5,605 nucleotides of DNA from an uncultured beta proteobacterium (GCA_903953145.1 CAJBIL010000208.1:1-5605), one strand, 5' to 3'; positions 1 through 5,605 are shown, counted from the stretch's first letter. Notes: a model not told the origin generated them from the sequence alone. Numbers and translations are program-made.

Positions 1-2
1 TA

Positions 3-227
3 CCCGGCCTGAATCAGGAACTTGCAGGAGGGCTGGAAAGCGCCGTTTTGTCATTGACAGATTGCTATCCAAAGAGAATCTGCCATGTCAATGAGCTCAA
101 TGATCGGCCAGAGTTGCTTCGAGGTCAGCCGGTCAAACAAAACTATACGAATATCTGGGAAAATGATAACCTTATTACTGGTACAAAAGAGTGGTACAAA
201 AAGCGTATGAGATCAATTTTTAAGTAA
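3..227 (+). CDS. C-terminal end of an unrecognised protein (5' partial)
   Basis: An open frame enters from the left edge and runs 74 codons to TAA at 225-227; the other two plus frames are closed by stops within this stretch. I do not recognise the family. The visible tail is hydrophilic, with no membrane segment. It contains one Cys-rich patch (TDCYPKRICHVNEL) and a basic, aromatic end (KEWYKKRMRSIFK). Base composition drops toward the end: positions 181-240 are about 28% GC by hand count, clearly below the surE-rpoS block. It lies just left of a tRNA-Ser 3' remnant, so it is probably the last gene of an integrated element (inference). It could equally be a surface-polysaccharide enzyme or a plain hypothetical protein. 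That the frame is coding is likely but not proven, because only 225 bases are visible. Confidence 0.5.
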   Translation, partial: PGLNQELAGGLESAVLSLTDCYPKRICHVNELNDRPELLRGQPVKQNYTNIWENDNLITGTKEWYKKRMRSIFK

Positions 228-261
228 TTGATTTTATTGCTATTTTATACATTAATAGAGT

Positions 262-279
262 ATCCCACCTTCTCCGCCA
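262..279 (+). other. tRNA-Ser 3'-end remnant, probable attachment (att) site of an integrated element
   Basis: The 18 bases ATCCCACCTTCTCCGCCA have the layout of a tRNA 3' end: the last T-loop bases, T-stem 3' strand CCCAC (264-268), acceptor 3' strand CTTCTCC (269-275), discriminator G (276) and encoded CCA (277-279). G discriminator with a GGAGAAG-type acceptor fits bacterial tRNA-Ser. The roughly 70 bases upstream do not supply the rest of a tRNA: there is no GGAGAAG 5' strand, and the end of a coding frame lies there. Tyrosine-recombinase islands commonly use tRNA 3' ends as attachment sites and leave such a fragment at the far end. Followed 14 bases later by a terminator, as expected for the original tRNA's downstream flank. 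The match is judged from known tRNA architecture, not from a search. Confidence 0.65.
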
Positions 280-293
280 GATAACTAGTAAAT

Positions 294-317
294 AAGCGCC
301 TTCCGGGGCGCTTTTTT
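294..317 (+). terminator. Rho-independent terminator upstream of surE
   Basis: A perfect 7-bp stem, AAGCGCC (294-300) with GGCGCTT (307-313), encloses the loop TTCCGG, and an uninterrupted T run covers 312-317. This is a classic intrinsic terminator. It probably ended the original tRNA-Ser transcript. In the present arrangement it also separates the gene ending at 227 from surE, whose ATG lies only 24 bases past the T run. Confidence 0.85.
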
Positions 318-341
318 GCTTTTTTGACTCTTTGGGTTTTT

Positions 342-1085
342 ATGCGAATTTTGCTCAGTAACGACGATGGCTACTTTGCGCCAGGGATTTGTCATCTGGC
401 TGACGCGCTTGTCGATTTGGCTACTATTACGGTAGTTGCCCCTGAGCGTGACAGGAGTGGTGCGAGCAATTCTCTTACGCTGGATCGGCCGCTTTCGTTG
501 AAGCAGGCTACGAGTGGTTTTTACTATGTTAATGGTACGCCAACTGACTGCGTGCATCTGGCTGTCACTGGTATGCTTGATGAGTTGCCGGACATGGTCG
601 TTTCTGGAATCAATCATGGTGCTAACATGGGCGATGATACGATTTACTCAGGAACAGTCGCTGCTGCTACCGAAGGTTTCTTGCTTGGTGTGCCGTCAAT
701 TGCGATTTCCTTGTGCAGTAAAACAGGAGAAAACTTCGCCACTGCGGCGCGAATTGCCAGGGAGTTAGTTGAATTGCTGCAAAGAAGAGCGGTACGTGAG
801 CCCGTTCTTCTAAATGTCAATGTGCCGGATGTGCCTTACGAGCAATTACGCGGTATGGTTGTTACCAGGCTTGGTAAGCGTCATAAGGCTGAGCCGGTAG
901 TACGAACGCTGACGCCACGAAACGAAACGGTTTTTTGGGTTGGTGCGGCTGGTGAGGCGCAGGACGCCGGCGAGGGTACGGATTTCCATGCAGTACTCAA
1001 TAATCAGGTATCCATTACGCCATTGCAGGTCGATTTGACCCACAATGCACAACTCTCCCTTGTGCGCAGTTGGCTGGCAAAATGA
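342..1085 (+). CDS. surE: 5'/3'-nucleotidase SurE
   Basis: SurE is a cytoplasmic metal-dependent phosphatase that dephosphorylates nucleoside 5'- and 3'-monophosphates and short polyphosphates; it is linked to stationary-phase survival. The 247-residue length is normal for the family. The N-terminus MRILLSNDDG carries the metal-binding pair D8-D9; the other metal ligands are S39 (in PERDRSGASNS) and N91 (in VSGINHGANMGDD). Further signature blocks are NGTPTDCVHLA (64-74) and the SGTVAAATEG stretch (103-112). I chose ATG 342 because family members begin exactly there; the in-frame TTG at 324 would add six residues (MTLWVF) that do not belong to the family. No good Shine-Dalgarno sequence is visible before the ATG. 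It is the first gene of the surE-pcm-nlpD-rpoS cluster and overlaps pcm by four bases (ATGA). Confidence 0.97.
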   Translation: MRILLSNDDGYFAPGICHLADALVDLATITVVAPERDRSGASNSLTLDRPLSLKQATSGFYYVNGTPTDCVHLAVTGMLDELPDMVVSGINHGANMGDDTIYSGTVAAATEGFLLGVPSIAISLCSKTGENFATAARIARELVELLQRRAVREPVLLNVNVPDVPYEQLRGMVVTRLGKRHKAEPVVRTLTPRNETVFWVGAAGEAQDAGEGTDFHAVLNNQVSITPLQVDLTHNAQLSLVRSWLAK

Positions 1086-1738
1086 ATCGTAGCGTTTCCG
1101 GTATCGGTATGACTTCACAACGTACGCGCACGCGTATGATTGAGCGCTTGCGTGACAAAGGGATTCGTGACGAGCAGGTGCTGGCGGCAATTGCGGCTGT
1201 TCCACGTCATGTGTTTGTTGAAGAGGCGCTTGCTTCGCGGGCTTACGAAGATACTGCGTTGCCACTCGGCCATCAGCAGACGATTTCCCAGCCATTTATC
1301 GTCGCACGTATGATTGAGGTCTTGCGCGCTGGCCGTGAATTAGGCAAAACGCTGGAAATTGGAGCGGGCTGCGGCTATCAGGCCGCTGTACTGGCTCAAT
1401 TAACCGACGAGGTTTATGCGATTGAGCGAATTGAGCCACTCTTTGCCAAGGCTAAACTTAATCTTCTTGCAATCCAGCAACTTAACGTGCGCTTGAAGTA
1501 TGCTGATGGTCAGTTTGGCTTGCCGGAAGCAGCGCCTTTCGACACGATTATTGTCGCGGCTGCTGCATCCCGGGTACCTCAGGCGCTTTTGCAGCAACTG
1601 GCACTTGGTGGCAGAATGATATTGCCATTGGGGGCAGGGGAGCAGTATCTTGCCCTGATTGAACATCGGGCTGAGGGTTATGTAGAGTCTCGTCTGGATA
1701 ATGTTCGTTTCGTTCCGCTGCTTTCGGGAGTCGAATGA
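1082..1738 (+). CDS. pcm: Protein-L-isoaspartate O-methyltransferase (PCMT)
   Basis: Pcm uses S-adenosylmethionine to methylate isoaspartyl residues formed by protein ageing, starting their repair to aspartate in the cytoplasm. The 218-residue product has the PCMT layout. A helical N-terminus (RMIERLRDKGIRDEQVLAAI, 18-37) is followed by AVPRHVFV (39-46) and the substrate-side motif ALPLGHQQTISQP (59-71). The SAM-binding motif I is LEIGAGCGYQ (91-100); the post-motif FDTIIVAAAA and the terminal FVPLLSGVE follow. The start at ATG 1082 overlaps the surE stop (ATGA), which suggests translational coupling. ATG 1109 (MTSQRTR) is an alternative that would give 209 residues, close to the E. coli length of about 208, and neither start has a strong ribosome site. 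The stop overlaps the nlpD start, again ATGA. Confidence 0.96.
   Translation: MNRSVSGIGMTSQRTRTRMIERLRDKGIRDEQVLAAIAAVPRHVFVEEALASRAYEDTALPLGHQQTISQPFIVARMIEVLRAGRELGKTLEIGAGCGYQAAVLAQLTDEVYAIERIEPLFAKAKLNLLAIQQLNVRLKYADGQFGLPEAAPFDTIIVAAAASRVPQALLQQLALGGRMILPLGAGEQYLALIEHRAEGYVESRLDNVRFVPLLSGVE
1726..1730 (+). promoter_or_regulatory. Ribosome binding site for nlpD
   Basis: GGGAG lies four bases before the nlpD ATG at 1735, inside the last codons of pcm. It supports that start and is the clearest Shine-Dalgarno-like site in the four-gene cluster. Confidence 0.6.
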
Positions 1739-2682
1739 AGGATTTTTTTGTTACCAATTCAGGACTGGTTTTCGCGTTTGTCGCGTTACTGGCTCTTGGC
1801 GGTTGTGCAAGCACAGCACCTGCCCCTGTTGTTGAACGAGGTGTACAGCCGGTTGCCTCGTCGACACTTCCTGCTGTTTCTGCCGTTCCCGGCAAGGATA
1901 TTTATACGGTCAAGAAAGGCGATACCTTGTATAGCATCGCGCTTGATCATGGGCTCGACTACAAGGAGTTGGCGAGTTGGAACAATATTGACAATCTCAA
2001 TCGCATCCTGATTGGTCAGTCCTTGAGAGTCCGGGCACCTGGTGCTTCTTCCGGAACTGAAGTTGCGGTTACCAAGCCGATTGTTACGGCGCCGTTAGTC
2101 GAAAAACGATCACTCGAGAGCAATAGCGATACCCTGAAGCGAGAGCCAAAAGCGGGTAAAGAGGCTTATTCGGATCAGGCACTGGCGCAGGCGCAAGGTC
2201 AGCAAAAATCCCCAGAAGCCGTGGTCGTTACTGCCGTAAAGCCTGATGCAAAGGCTGAAGCCAAGCCCGAAATAAAGTCTGATGTAAAGCCGACTGAGCC
2301 TGCATCCGGCGGTGATGAATTTGTCTGGATTTGGCCTTCTAACGGCAAAGTGTTGAGCGCTTTCAGTGAGGGTGCGAGCAAGGGTGTTGATATTGCCGGT
2401 AAGGCGGGCGACCCCGTTGTCTCTGCTGGTGACGGCAAGGTGGTGTATAGCGGTACCGGTCTTCGTGGTTACGGCAAACTGGTTATCGTTAAACACAATA
2501 GTACTTATCTGTCTGCTTACGCACACAACCAGAGTGTTTTGGTCAAGGAAGGGCAGGCCGTGAGCAAAGGCCAGAAAATAGCTGAAATGGGCAATACTGA
2601 CGCCGATCAGGTCAAATTGCACTTTGAAGTCCGGCGTCTCGGAAAGCCGGTCGATCCCCTCAAATATCTGCCGCAACGCTGA
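1735..2682 (+). CDS. nlpD: NlpD-like LysM/LytM murein hydrolase activator lipoprotein
   Basis: Predicted outer-membrane lipoprotein that activates N-acetylmuramyl-L-alanine amidases during septal peptidoglycan splitting. The 315-residue product starts with a lipoprotein signal ending in the lipobox LGGC (lipidated C24). A LysM peptidoglycan-binding domain covers about 57-100 (YTVKKGDTLYSIA to GQSLRV). A Lys/Ala/Pro/Glu-rich linker covers about 135-193, and an M23/LytM domain about 196-312. The LytM zinc site is degenerate. The first His of HxxxD is S215, with D219 kept. In the HxH motif the first His is K294, with H296 kept; H264 is retained. This fits a non-catalytic NlpD/EnvC-type activator rather than an endopeptidase (inference from missing ligands). 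The start overlaps the pcm stop. In E. coli a main rpoS promoter lies inside nlpD; I could not identify a convincing one here. Confidence 0.93.
   Translation: MKDFFVTNSGLVFAFVALLALGGCASTAPAPVVERGVQPVASSTLPAVSAVPGKDIYTVKKGDTLYSIALDHGLDYKELASWNNIDNLNRILIGQSLRVRAPGASSGTEVAVTKPIVTAPLVEKRSLESNSDTLKREPKAGKEAYSDQALAQAQGQQKSPEAVVVTAVKPDAKAEAKPEIKSDVKPTEPASGGDEFVWIWPSNGKVLSAFSEGASKGVDIAGKAGDPVVSAGDGKVVYSGTGLRGYGKLVIVKHNSTYLSAYAHNQSVLVKEGQAVSKGQKIAEMGNTDADQVKLHFEVRRLGKPVDPLKYLPQR
2239..2292 (+). repeat. Low-complexity Lys/Ala/Pro linker of NlpD
   Basis: Residues 169-186 of NlpD alternate Lys with Pro, Ala, Asp or Glu (KPDAKAEAKP then EIKSDVKP), giving short imperfect repeats in the DNA (variants of AAGCC and AAAGC). 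It is probably a flexible spacer between the peptidoglycan-binding and LytM domains, and its length is likely to vary between strains. Confidence 0.5.
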
Positions 2683-2684
2683 AC

Positions 2685-3635
2685 ATGTCTGACGAACCCG
2701 ATCCAGATTTCGCTGAAGACGAAATTACGGAACCGGGCTTGCCTGATGAGTCGTCCGCCCCTGAGCTTGAACATGAATCCGAAGGTTCGTCAGCTGAAAT
2801 TGAGCTACTCAACGACGTTACCCAGCTCTATTTAAACGAAATCGGCGCCAAGCCGCTTTTTACACCAGTTGAAGAAGCTGCTTGGGCGCGACGTGCGCGG
2901 GCTGGGGATTTTGCTGCCCGGCAGAAGATGATCGAGCACAATCTCCGGCTCGTTGTGAATATCGCCAAGCATTACCTGCATCGTGGTATTCCACTCCTTG
3001 ACTTGATTGAGGAGGGAAATCTCGGCCTTATTCATGCCATCGAGAAATTCGACCCTGAGCGCGGTTTCCGTTTTTCGACTTACGCCACCTGGTGGATTCG
3101 ACAAAGTATTGAACGTTCGATCATGAACCAGTCGCGAACGATTCGTTTGCCTGTGCATGTGGTCAAGGAAATCAACCAGGTGCTCCGCGCCTTACGTCAC
3201 CTCGAGTCAGCCAACGGTCGCGAAATCAGCGTTGACCAAATTGCCCATCTGATCGACCGCTCACCCGAGGACGTGCGTCGTGTGCTGGCACTCAATGAAC
3301 ATATCGCCTCGCTCGACACGCCCTTGGAGATAGATCCCAATCACACGATTGCCGATGCAATTGCCGACGAAAATGCGATTGACCCAGAAGCGTTGCTGCA
3401 ATCAAACGAAATTGGTGAACTGCTGCAACGCTGGGTGGGGCAACTTCCCGACAAGCAGCGTCGGGTGATTGAGCGGCGTTATGGGCTGGGTAACCAAGAC
3501 GTTTGTACGCTTGAGGACATCGCACTCGATCTGGACTTGACGCGTGAGCGGGTGCGCCAGATACAGATCGAAGCGCTTGAGCAACTTCGCCGCATCATCA
3601 AACGTGGCGGTATAACGCGTGAGAACGTCCTTTAG
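2685..3635 (+). CDS. rpoS: RNA polymerase sigma factor RpoS (sigma-38)
   Basis: Sigma factor directing RNA polymerase to general-stress and stationary-phase promoters. The product is 316 residues, slightly shorter than the 330 of E. coli. An acidic N-terminal segment is followed by region 1.2 (DVTQLYLNEIGAKPLFT, 44-60). Region 2 includes NLRLVV (86-91), DLIEEGNLGL (106-115) and the core- and -10-binding stretch FDPERGFRFSTYATWWIRQ (122-140). Region 3 starts at TIRLPVHVVKEIN (152-164). The region 4.2 helix-turn-helix is TLEDIALDLDLTRERVRQIQ (275-294). K161 aligns with E. coli K173, the RssB contact for proteolysis. I call RpoS rather than RpoD because of the length, the absence of region 1.1 and the nlpD neighbour. 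The ATG is two bases after the nlpD stop, with no clear Shine-Dalgarno sequence, so coupling to nlpD translation is plausible. Confidence 0.96.
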   Translation: MSDEPDPDFAEDEITEPGLPDESSAPELEHESEGSSAEIELLNDVTQLYLNEIGAKPLFTPVEEAAWARRARAGDFAARQKMIEHNLRLVVNIAKHYLHRGIPLLDLIEEGNLGLIHAIEKFDPERGFRFSTYATWWIRQSIERSIMNQSRTIRLPVHVVKEINQVLRALRHLESANGREISVDQIAHLIDRSPEDVRRVLALNEHIASLDTPLEIDPNHTIADAIADENAIDPEALLQSNEIGELLQRWVGQLPDKQRRVIERRYGLGNQDVCTLEDIALDLDLTRERVRQIQIEALEQLRRIIKRGGITRENVL

Positions 3636-3644
3636 CTTGTTCGG

Positions 3645-4670
3645 CTAACGTGCAGCACGCTGCTTGTTATGGGCATCGCGAATTTCTTCCGCCAACTGGA
3701 AAACCGACATGGCGTAGAAACTCGAGCGGTTATAGCGCGTAATCACATAAAAGTTTTCAAATCCTACCCAGTACTCAGTCGCCGAGTCCGGCGTGACAAG
3801 GTCGATTAATGCAGCTGGCCTTTCGGCATCACCGTCCGCAATAACACCTTGTTTTAAAAGAGACTGTAGCGGTTCTGCCGGTTTGATCCCTGCCGCAAGC
3901 AGCGCCGCAGGATCAGCATTGATGCGTGCCGGTACGGTGACCGGCATTCCCATTTGCCAGCCATGCTGTTGCAGGAAGCGGGCGACACTGCCAATGGCAT
4001 CGATCGTACTGTTGCGCAAGTCGATACGGTCATCGCCATCAAAATCAACGGCGTAACGTCGTTGGCTGCCCGGCATGAATTGTGGAATCCCAATCGCGCC
4101 TGCATAAGAGCCTTTGATGTCAAGCGGGCTAACGCCATTTTCTCGCGCCAGGAGCAAGAGTTGCACTAACTCGCCGCGAAAGAAGCTGGCACGCGGCGGA
4201 TAATGGAAAGCCAGCGAGGCGAGTGCTTCAAACACGCTGAATTTCCCCATATTGCGGCCGTATTCTGTTTCGACGCCGATGATCGCGACGATCACTTCGG
4301 CAGGGACACCGTAAATAGCTTCAGCCCTTAGCAGCGATGTTTCATTTTCTTGCCAGAAGCGCTGCCCACCTTCAATCCGCCGGGTGTTTACGAAGCGCTC
4401 GCGATAGCGTTGCCATGAGCGTTGCTGTTCAGGTACAGCGGCTGGTCGGATGGCACGCAATACTGCATCGTTCGGCCGGATGGCGGCGAAGTGGTGCGCC
4501 AGATGTGCTGAGTCAAAACCATGTTGCTCGTGCATTTCGCTGATGAATTCCTTGACAGCAGTTAAATCGCTGAAGCGTTGCAGTTTTTCAGCGTGTCCGT
4601 TGATGGGTATCAAGCCGATGGTCAGACCAAGCAGGAAGGTGGCAAGTAATTTTCTAAAGCTTCGTTTCAA
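3645..4670 (-). CDS. mltB: MltB-type lytic murein transglycosylase, soluble periplasmic form
   Basis: Cleaves the MurNAc-GlcNAc glycosidic bond of peptidoglycan, forming 1,6-anhydromuramic ends (glycoside hydrolase family 103). Catalytic Glu is E134 in GVETEYGR. Other family blocks are EALASLAFHYPPRA (148-161), SYAGAIGIPQFMPGS (188-202), the EF-hand-like VDFDGDDRIDL (208-218), DAIGSVARFLQQHGW and the C-terminal FYVITRYNRSSFYAM. I place the start at TTG 4670, giving 341 residues, because it begins a signal peptide (KRSFRKLLATFLLGLTIGL, cleavage probably after GHA27) and has GGAGAA six bases upstream. A longer ATG-initiated reading from 4763 would put 31 unrelated residues before the signal peptide. 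There is no lipobox Cys, unlike E. coli MltB, so a soluble periplasmic enzyme is expected. The start overlaps the end of the upstream tgpA-like gene by 17 bases, indicating an operon. Confidence 0.93.
   Translation of the reverse strand: MKRSFRKLLATFLLGLTIGLIPINGHAEKLQRFSDLTAVKEFISEMHEQHGFDSAHLAHHFAAIRPNDAVLRAIRPAAVPEQQRSWQRYRERFVNTRRIEGGQRFWQENETSLLRAEAIYGVPAEVIVAIIGVETEYGRNMGKFSVFEALASLAFHYPPRASFFRGELVQLLLLARENGVSPLDIKGSYAGAIGIPQFMPGSQRRYAVDFDGDDRIDLRNSTIDAIGSVARFLQQHGWQMGMPVTVPARINADPAALLAAGIKPAEPLQSLLKQGVIADGDAERPAALIDLVTPDSATEYWVGFENFYVITRYNRSSFYAMSVFQLAEEIRDAHNKQRAAR
3646..3669. repeat. Imperfect palindrome between the convergent rpoS and mltB ends
   Basis: TAAC (3646-3649) pairs with GTTA (3666-3669), and inside it GCAGC (3652-3656) mirrors GCTGC (3659-3663), with two-base mismatches between the arms. 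It overlaps the last mltB codons. No T run follows on either strand, so it is not a standard intrinsic terminator. It may be chance or a weak RNA 3'-end structure. Confidence 0.25.
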
Positions 4671-5605
4671 TCTGAATTCTCCATCGTGAAGGCAGGCGCC
4701 GCGCGCATTCGCGTAACTGGCGCAGTTGTAGCGGTCCGCCCCGACCATAGCGCAGGGCGGCATAGTGTTTCGCCGCTTCTTGTGTCAATGCAGCAAGGTC
4801 CGGCTGTTCACGTGCAACGCGTTCGGCAAACTCAAACGGGCCTTCCCAAGCATTGTGGATGATGCCTCGAGAGCTCAGTCCTGAGCAAAAACGTCGCCAT
4901 GCGCGTTGTGCCGGGTCAATCGTCTGGTGTTGATACAGGGACCAGAAGGTGATGATCAGTAATGCAGCGCCGCACAGTGTCGCGAGCGCGGCCGTCATGC
5001 TGCGCCAGTCAGGTTCCGTGAAACCAAGTTTTGCCAGCACCTCGCGCTGGCGCTGCGGATTGTACCCGAGCACCCACTGGTTCCAGGCATTGTTTGCCGC
5101 CTCCCAGCGATTGCGCAGCGTGAGTAGCCAGTCCACATCAATCCTGGCGAGCATTGGTAGTGGTTCTCCATCCGCTAGTGCCGCCGTGATGCCTTGTTCA
5201 ACGCGTGAAGGCGCTACGGCTGCTGTCGGGTCAACGCGCACCCAACCCTGTCCGGTGATCCAGATTTCAGCCCAAGCGTGCGCGTCTGATTGACGTACGG
5301 TGAGAAAACCATCGACCGTATTCAACTCGCCCCCCTGATAACCGGTGACGACTCGTGCCGGTACCCCGGCAGCACGCAACAGGTAAACAAAGGCCGATGC
5401 ATAGTGCTCGCAAAACCCCTTTCGGGTTGTAAAGAGGAATTCATCAATCGGCTGCTGGCCAAGCAATGGCGGGCGTAACGTGTAGAAAAATGCCTCACTG
5501 CTGAACATCGCCAGCGCGGCGTCGCGGATTTTTTCTGCCGAACCGAGCCTGGATTTCCATTCCGCTGCCAGTGCATGAGCGCGTGGATTGCCATCCTGCG
5601 GCAGA
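4654..5605 (-). CDS. tgpA: TgpA-like membrane transglutaminase (5' partial)
   Basis: The frame is open from the right edge to TAG at 4656-4654 (316 visible codons); the N-terminal part, which in TgpA proteins is a multi-helix membrane domain (DUF3488), lies outside. The visible part has the transglutaminase-core fold. The catalytic triad is Cys in RKGFCEHYAS (codon 5412-5410), His in RQSDAHAWAE (5280-5278) and Asp in WVRVDPTAAVAP (5232-5230). Preceding it are the typical LRPPLLG and IDEFLF segments and the RVVTGYQGGE block. One transmembrane segment follows (about 4998-4933, LATLCGAALLIITFWSLY), then a cytosolic DUF4129-like tail with WRRFCSGL and AAKHYAALRYG. The substrate is unknown; Pseudomonas TgpA is essential and periplasm-facing. 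Other family members often sit with MoxR ATPase and DUF58 genes, expected further right. ATG 5508 is internal, not the start. Confidence 0.92.
   Translation of the reverse strand, partial: LPQDGNPRAHALAAEWKSRLGSAEKIRDAALAMFSSEAFFYTLRPPLLGQQPIDEFLFTTRKGFCEHYASAFVYLLRAAGVPARVVTGYQGGELNTVDGFLTVRQSDAHAWAEIWITGQGWVRVDPTAAVAPSRVEQGITAALADGEPLPMLARIDVDWLLTLRNRWEAANNAWNQWVLGYNPQRQREVLAKLGFTEPDWRSMTAALATLCGAALLIITFWSLYQHQTIDPAQRAWRRFCSGLSSRGIIHNAWEGPFEFAERVAREQPDLAALTQEAAKHYAALRYGRGGPLQLRQLRECARRLPSRWRIQIETKL
4677..4682 (-). promoter_or_regulatory. Ribosome binding site deciding the mltB TTG start
   Basis: On the minus strand GGAGAA (4682 down to 4677) stands six bases before TTG at 4670-4668. It lies inside the last codons of the tgpA-like gene and supports re-initiation or coupled translation of mltB from a TTG codon. 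Confidence 0.65.

Noticed and set aside
228..256. Promoter-like TTGATT (228-233) with ATTAAT (251-256), 17-base spacer
   Set aside because: Both boxes are weak matches in an AT-rich stretch, and the transcript would meet the terminator at 294-317 before reaching surE.
190..279. A complete tRNA gene ending at 279
   Set aside because: No 5' acceptor strand, D-arm or anticodon arm can be built from 190-261, and a coding frame occupies the area up to 227. Only the 3' end is present.
324..341. TTG start six codons upstream of surE ATG
   Set aside because: The family begins at MRILLSNDDG and the extra residues do not fit; the TTG also lies just past the terminator T run.
846..1295. Minus-strand open frame of 149 codons across surE and pcm
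   Set aside because: It lies antisense to two well-supported genes, has no recognisable domain, and its sequence is explained as a shadow of their codon use.
1988..2016. Perfect TTGACA (1988-1993) inside nlpD as a possible rpoS promoter
   Set aside because: No -10-like hexamer stands 16-18 bases downstream (ATTGGT region), and the match is explained by codons for the LysM segment.
2110..2676. Minus-strand open frame of 188 codons antisense to nlpD
   Set aside because: The opposite strand encodes an unmistakable LysM/LytM lipoprotein; the antisense product shows no family features.
3646..3669. Bidirectional intrinsic terminator between rpoS and mltB
   Set aside because: The stem is short and interrupted, and there is no T run on either strand.
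5290..5478. Plus-strand open frames opposite the tgpA-like gene
   Set aside because: The minus strand carries the full transglutaminase motif set including the catalytic triad, so the plus-strand frames are incidental.

Overview
The window looks like a chromosomal segment of a proteobacterium, most likely a betaproteobacterium. The reasons are the gene order surE-pcm-nlpD-rpoS (known from Beta- and Gammaproteobacteria) and a TgpA-type transglutaminase next to a soluble MltB-type lytic transglycosylase. Base composition of the main block is roughly 50-55% GC by eye. I cannot name a genus.

Left edge (1 to about 320): the 3' end of an unrecognised, AT-richer coding region stops at 227. It is followed by an 18-base piece (262-279) that reads as the last part of a tRNA-Ser gene: T-stem strand, acceptor strand, discriminator G and CCA, with no tRNA body in front of it. 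An intrinsic terminator follows at 294-317. This is the pattern left at the distal end of a mobile element integrated into the 3' end of a tRNA gene. I infer that the left edge is the end of a genomic island whose rebuilt tRNA-Ser lies outside the window.

Centre, plus strand (342-3635): four tightly packed genes, surE (5'-nucleotidase), pcm (protein L-isoaspartate methyltransferase), nlpD (LysM/LytM lipoprotein, predicted amidase activator) and rpoS (stationary-phase sigma factor). surE/pcm and pcm/nlpD share ATGA stop/start overlaps, and nlpD/rpoS are 2 bases apart, so translational coupling is likely. Together they form a stress and survival block: nucleotide turnover, damaged-protein repair, cell-envelope division control and the general stress sigma factor.

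Right, minus strand (5605 to 3645): a tgpA-like transglutaminase gene, cut by the window edge, runs into mltB with a 17-base overlap. mltB probably starts at TTG and encodes an exported, non-lipidated lytic transglycosylase. mltB converges on rpoS with only 9 bases between the stop codons and no recognisable terminator.

I see no CRISPR array, complete insertion sequence or clearly novel multi-gene system. The most notable signal is the tRNA-Ser remnant marking a probable island junction directly upstream of the rpoS operon.
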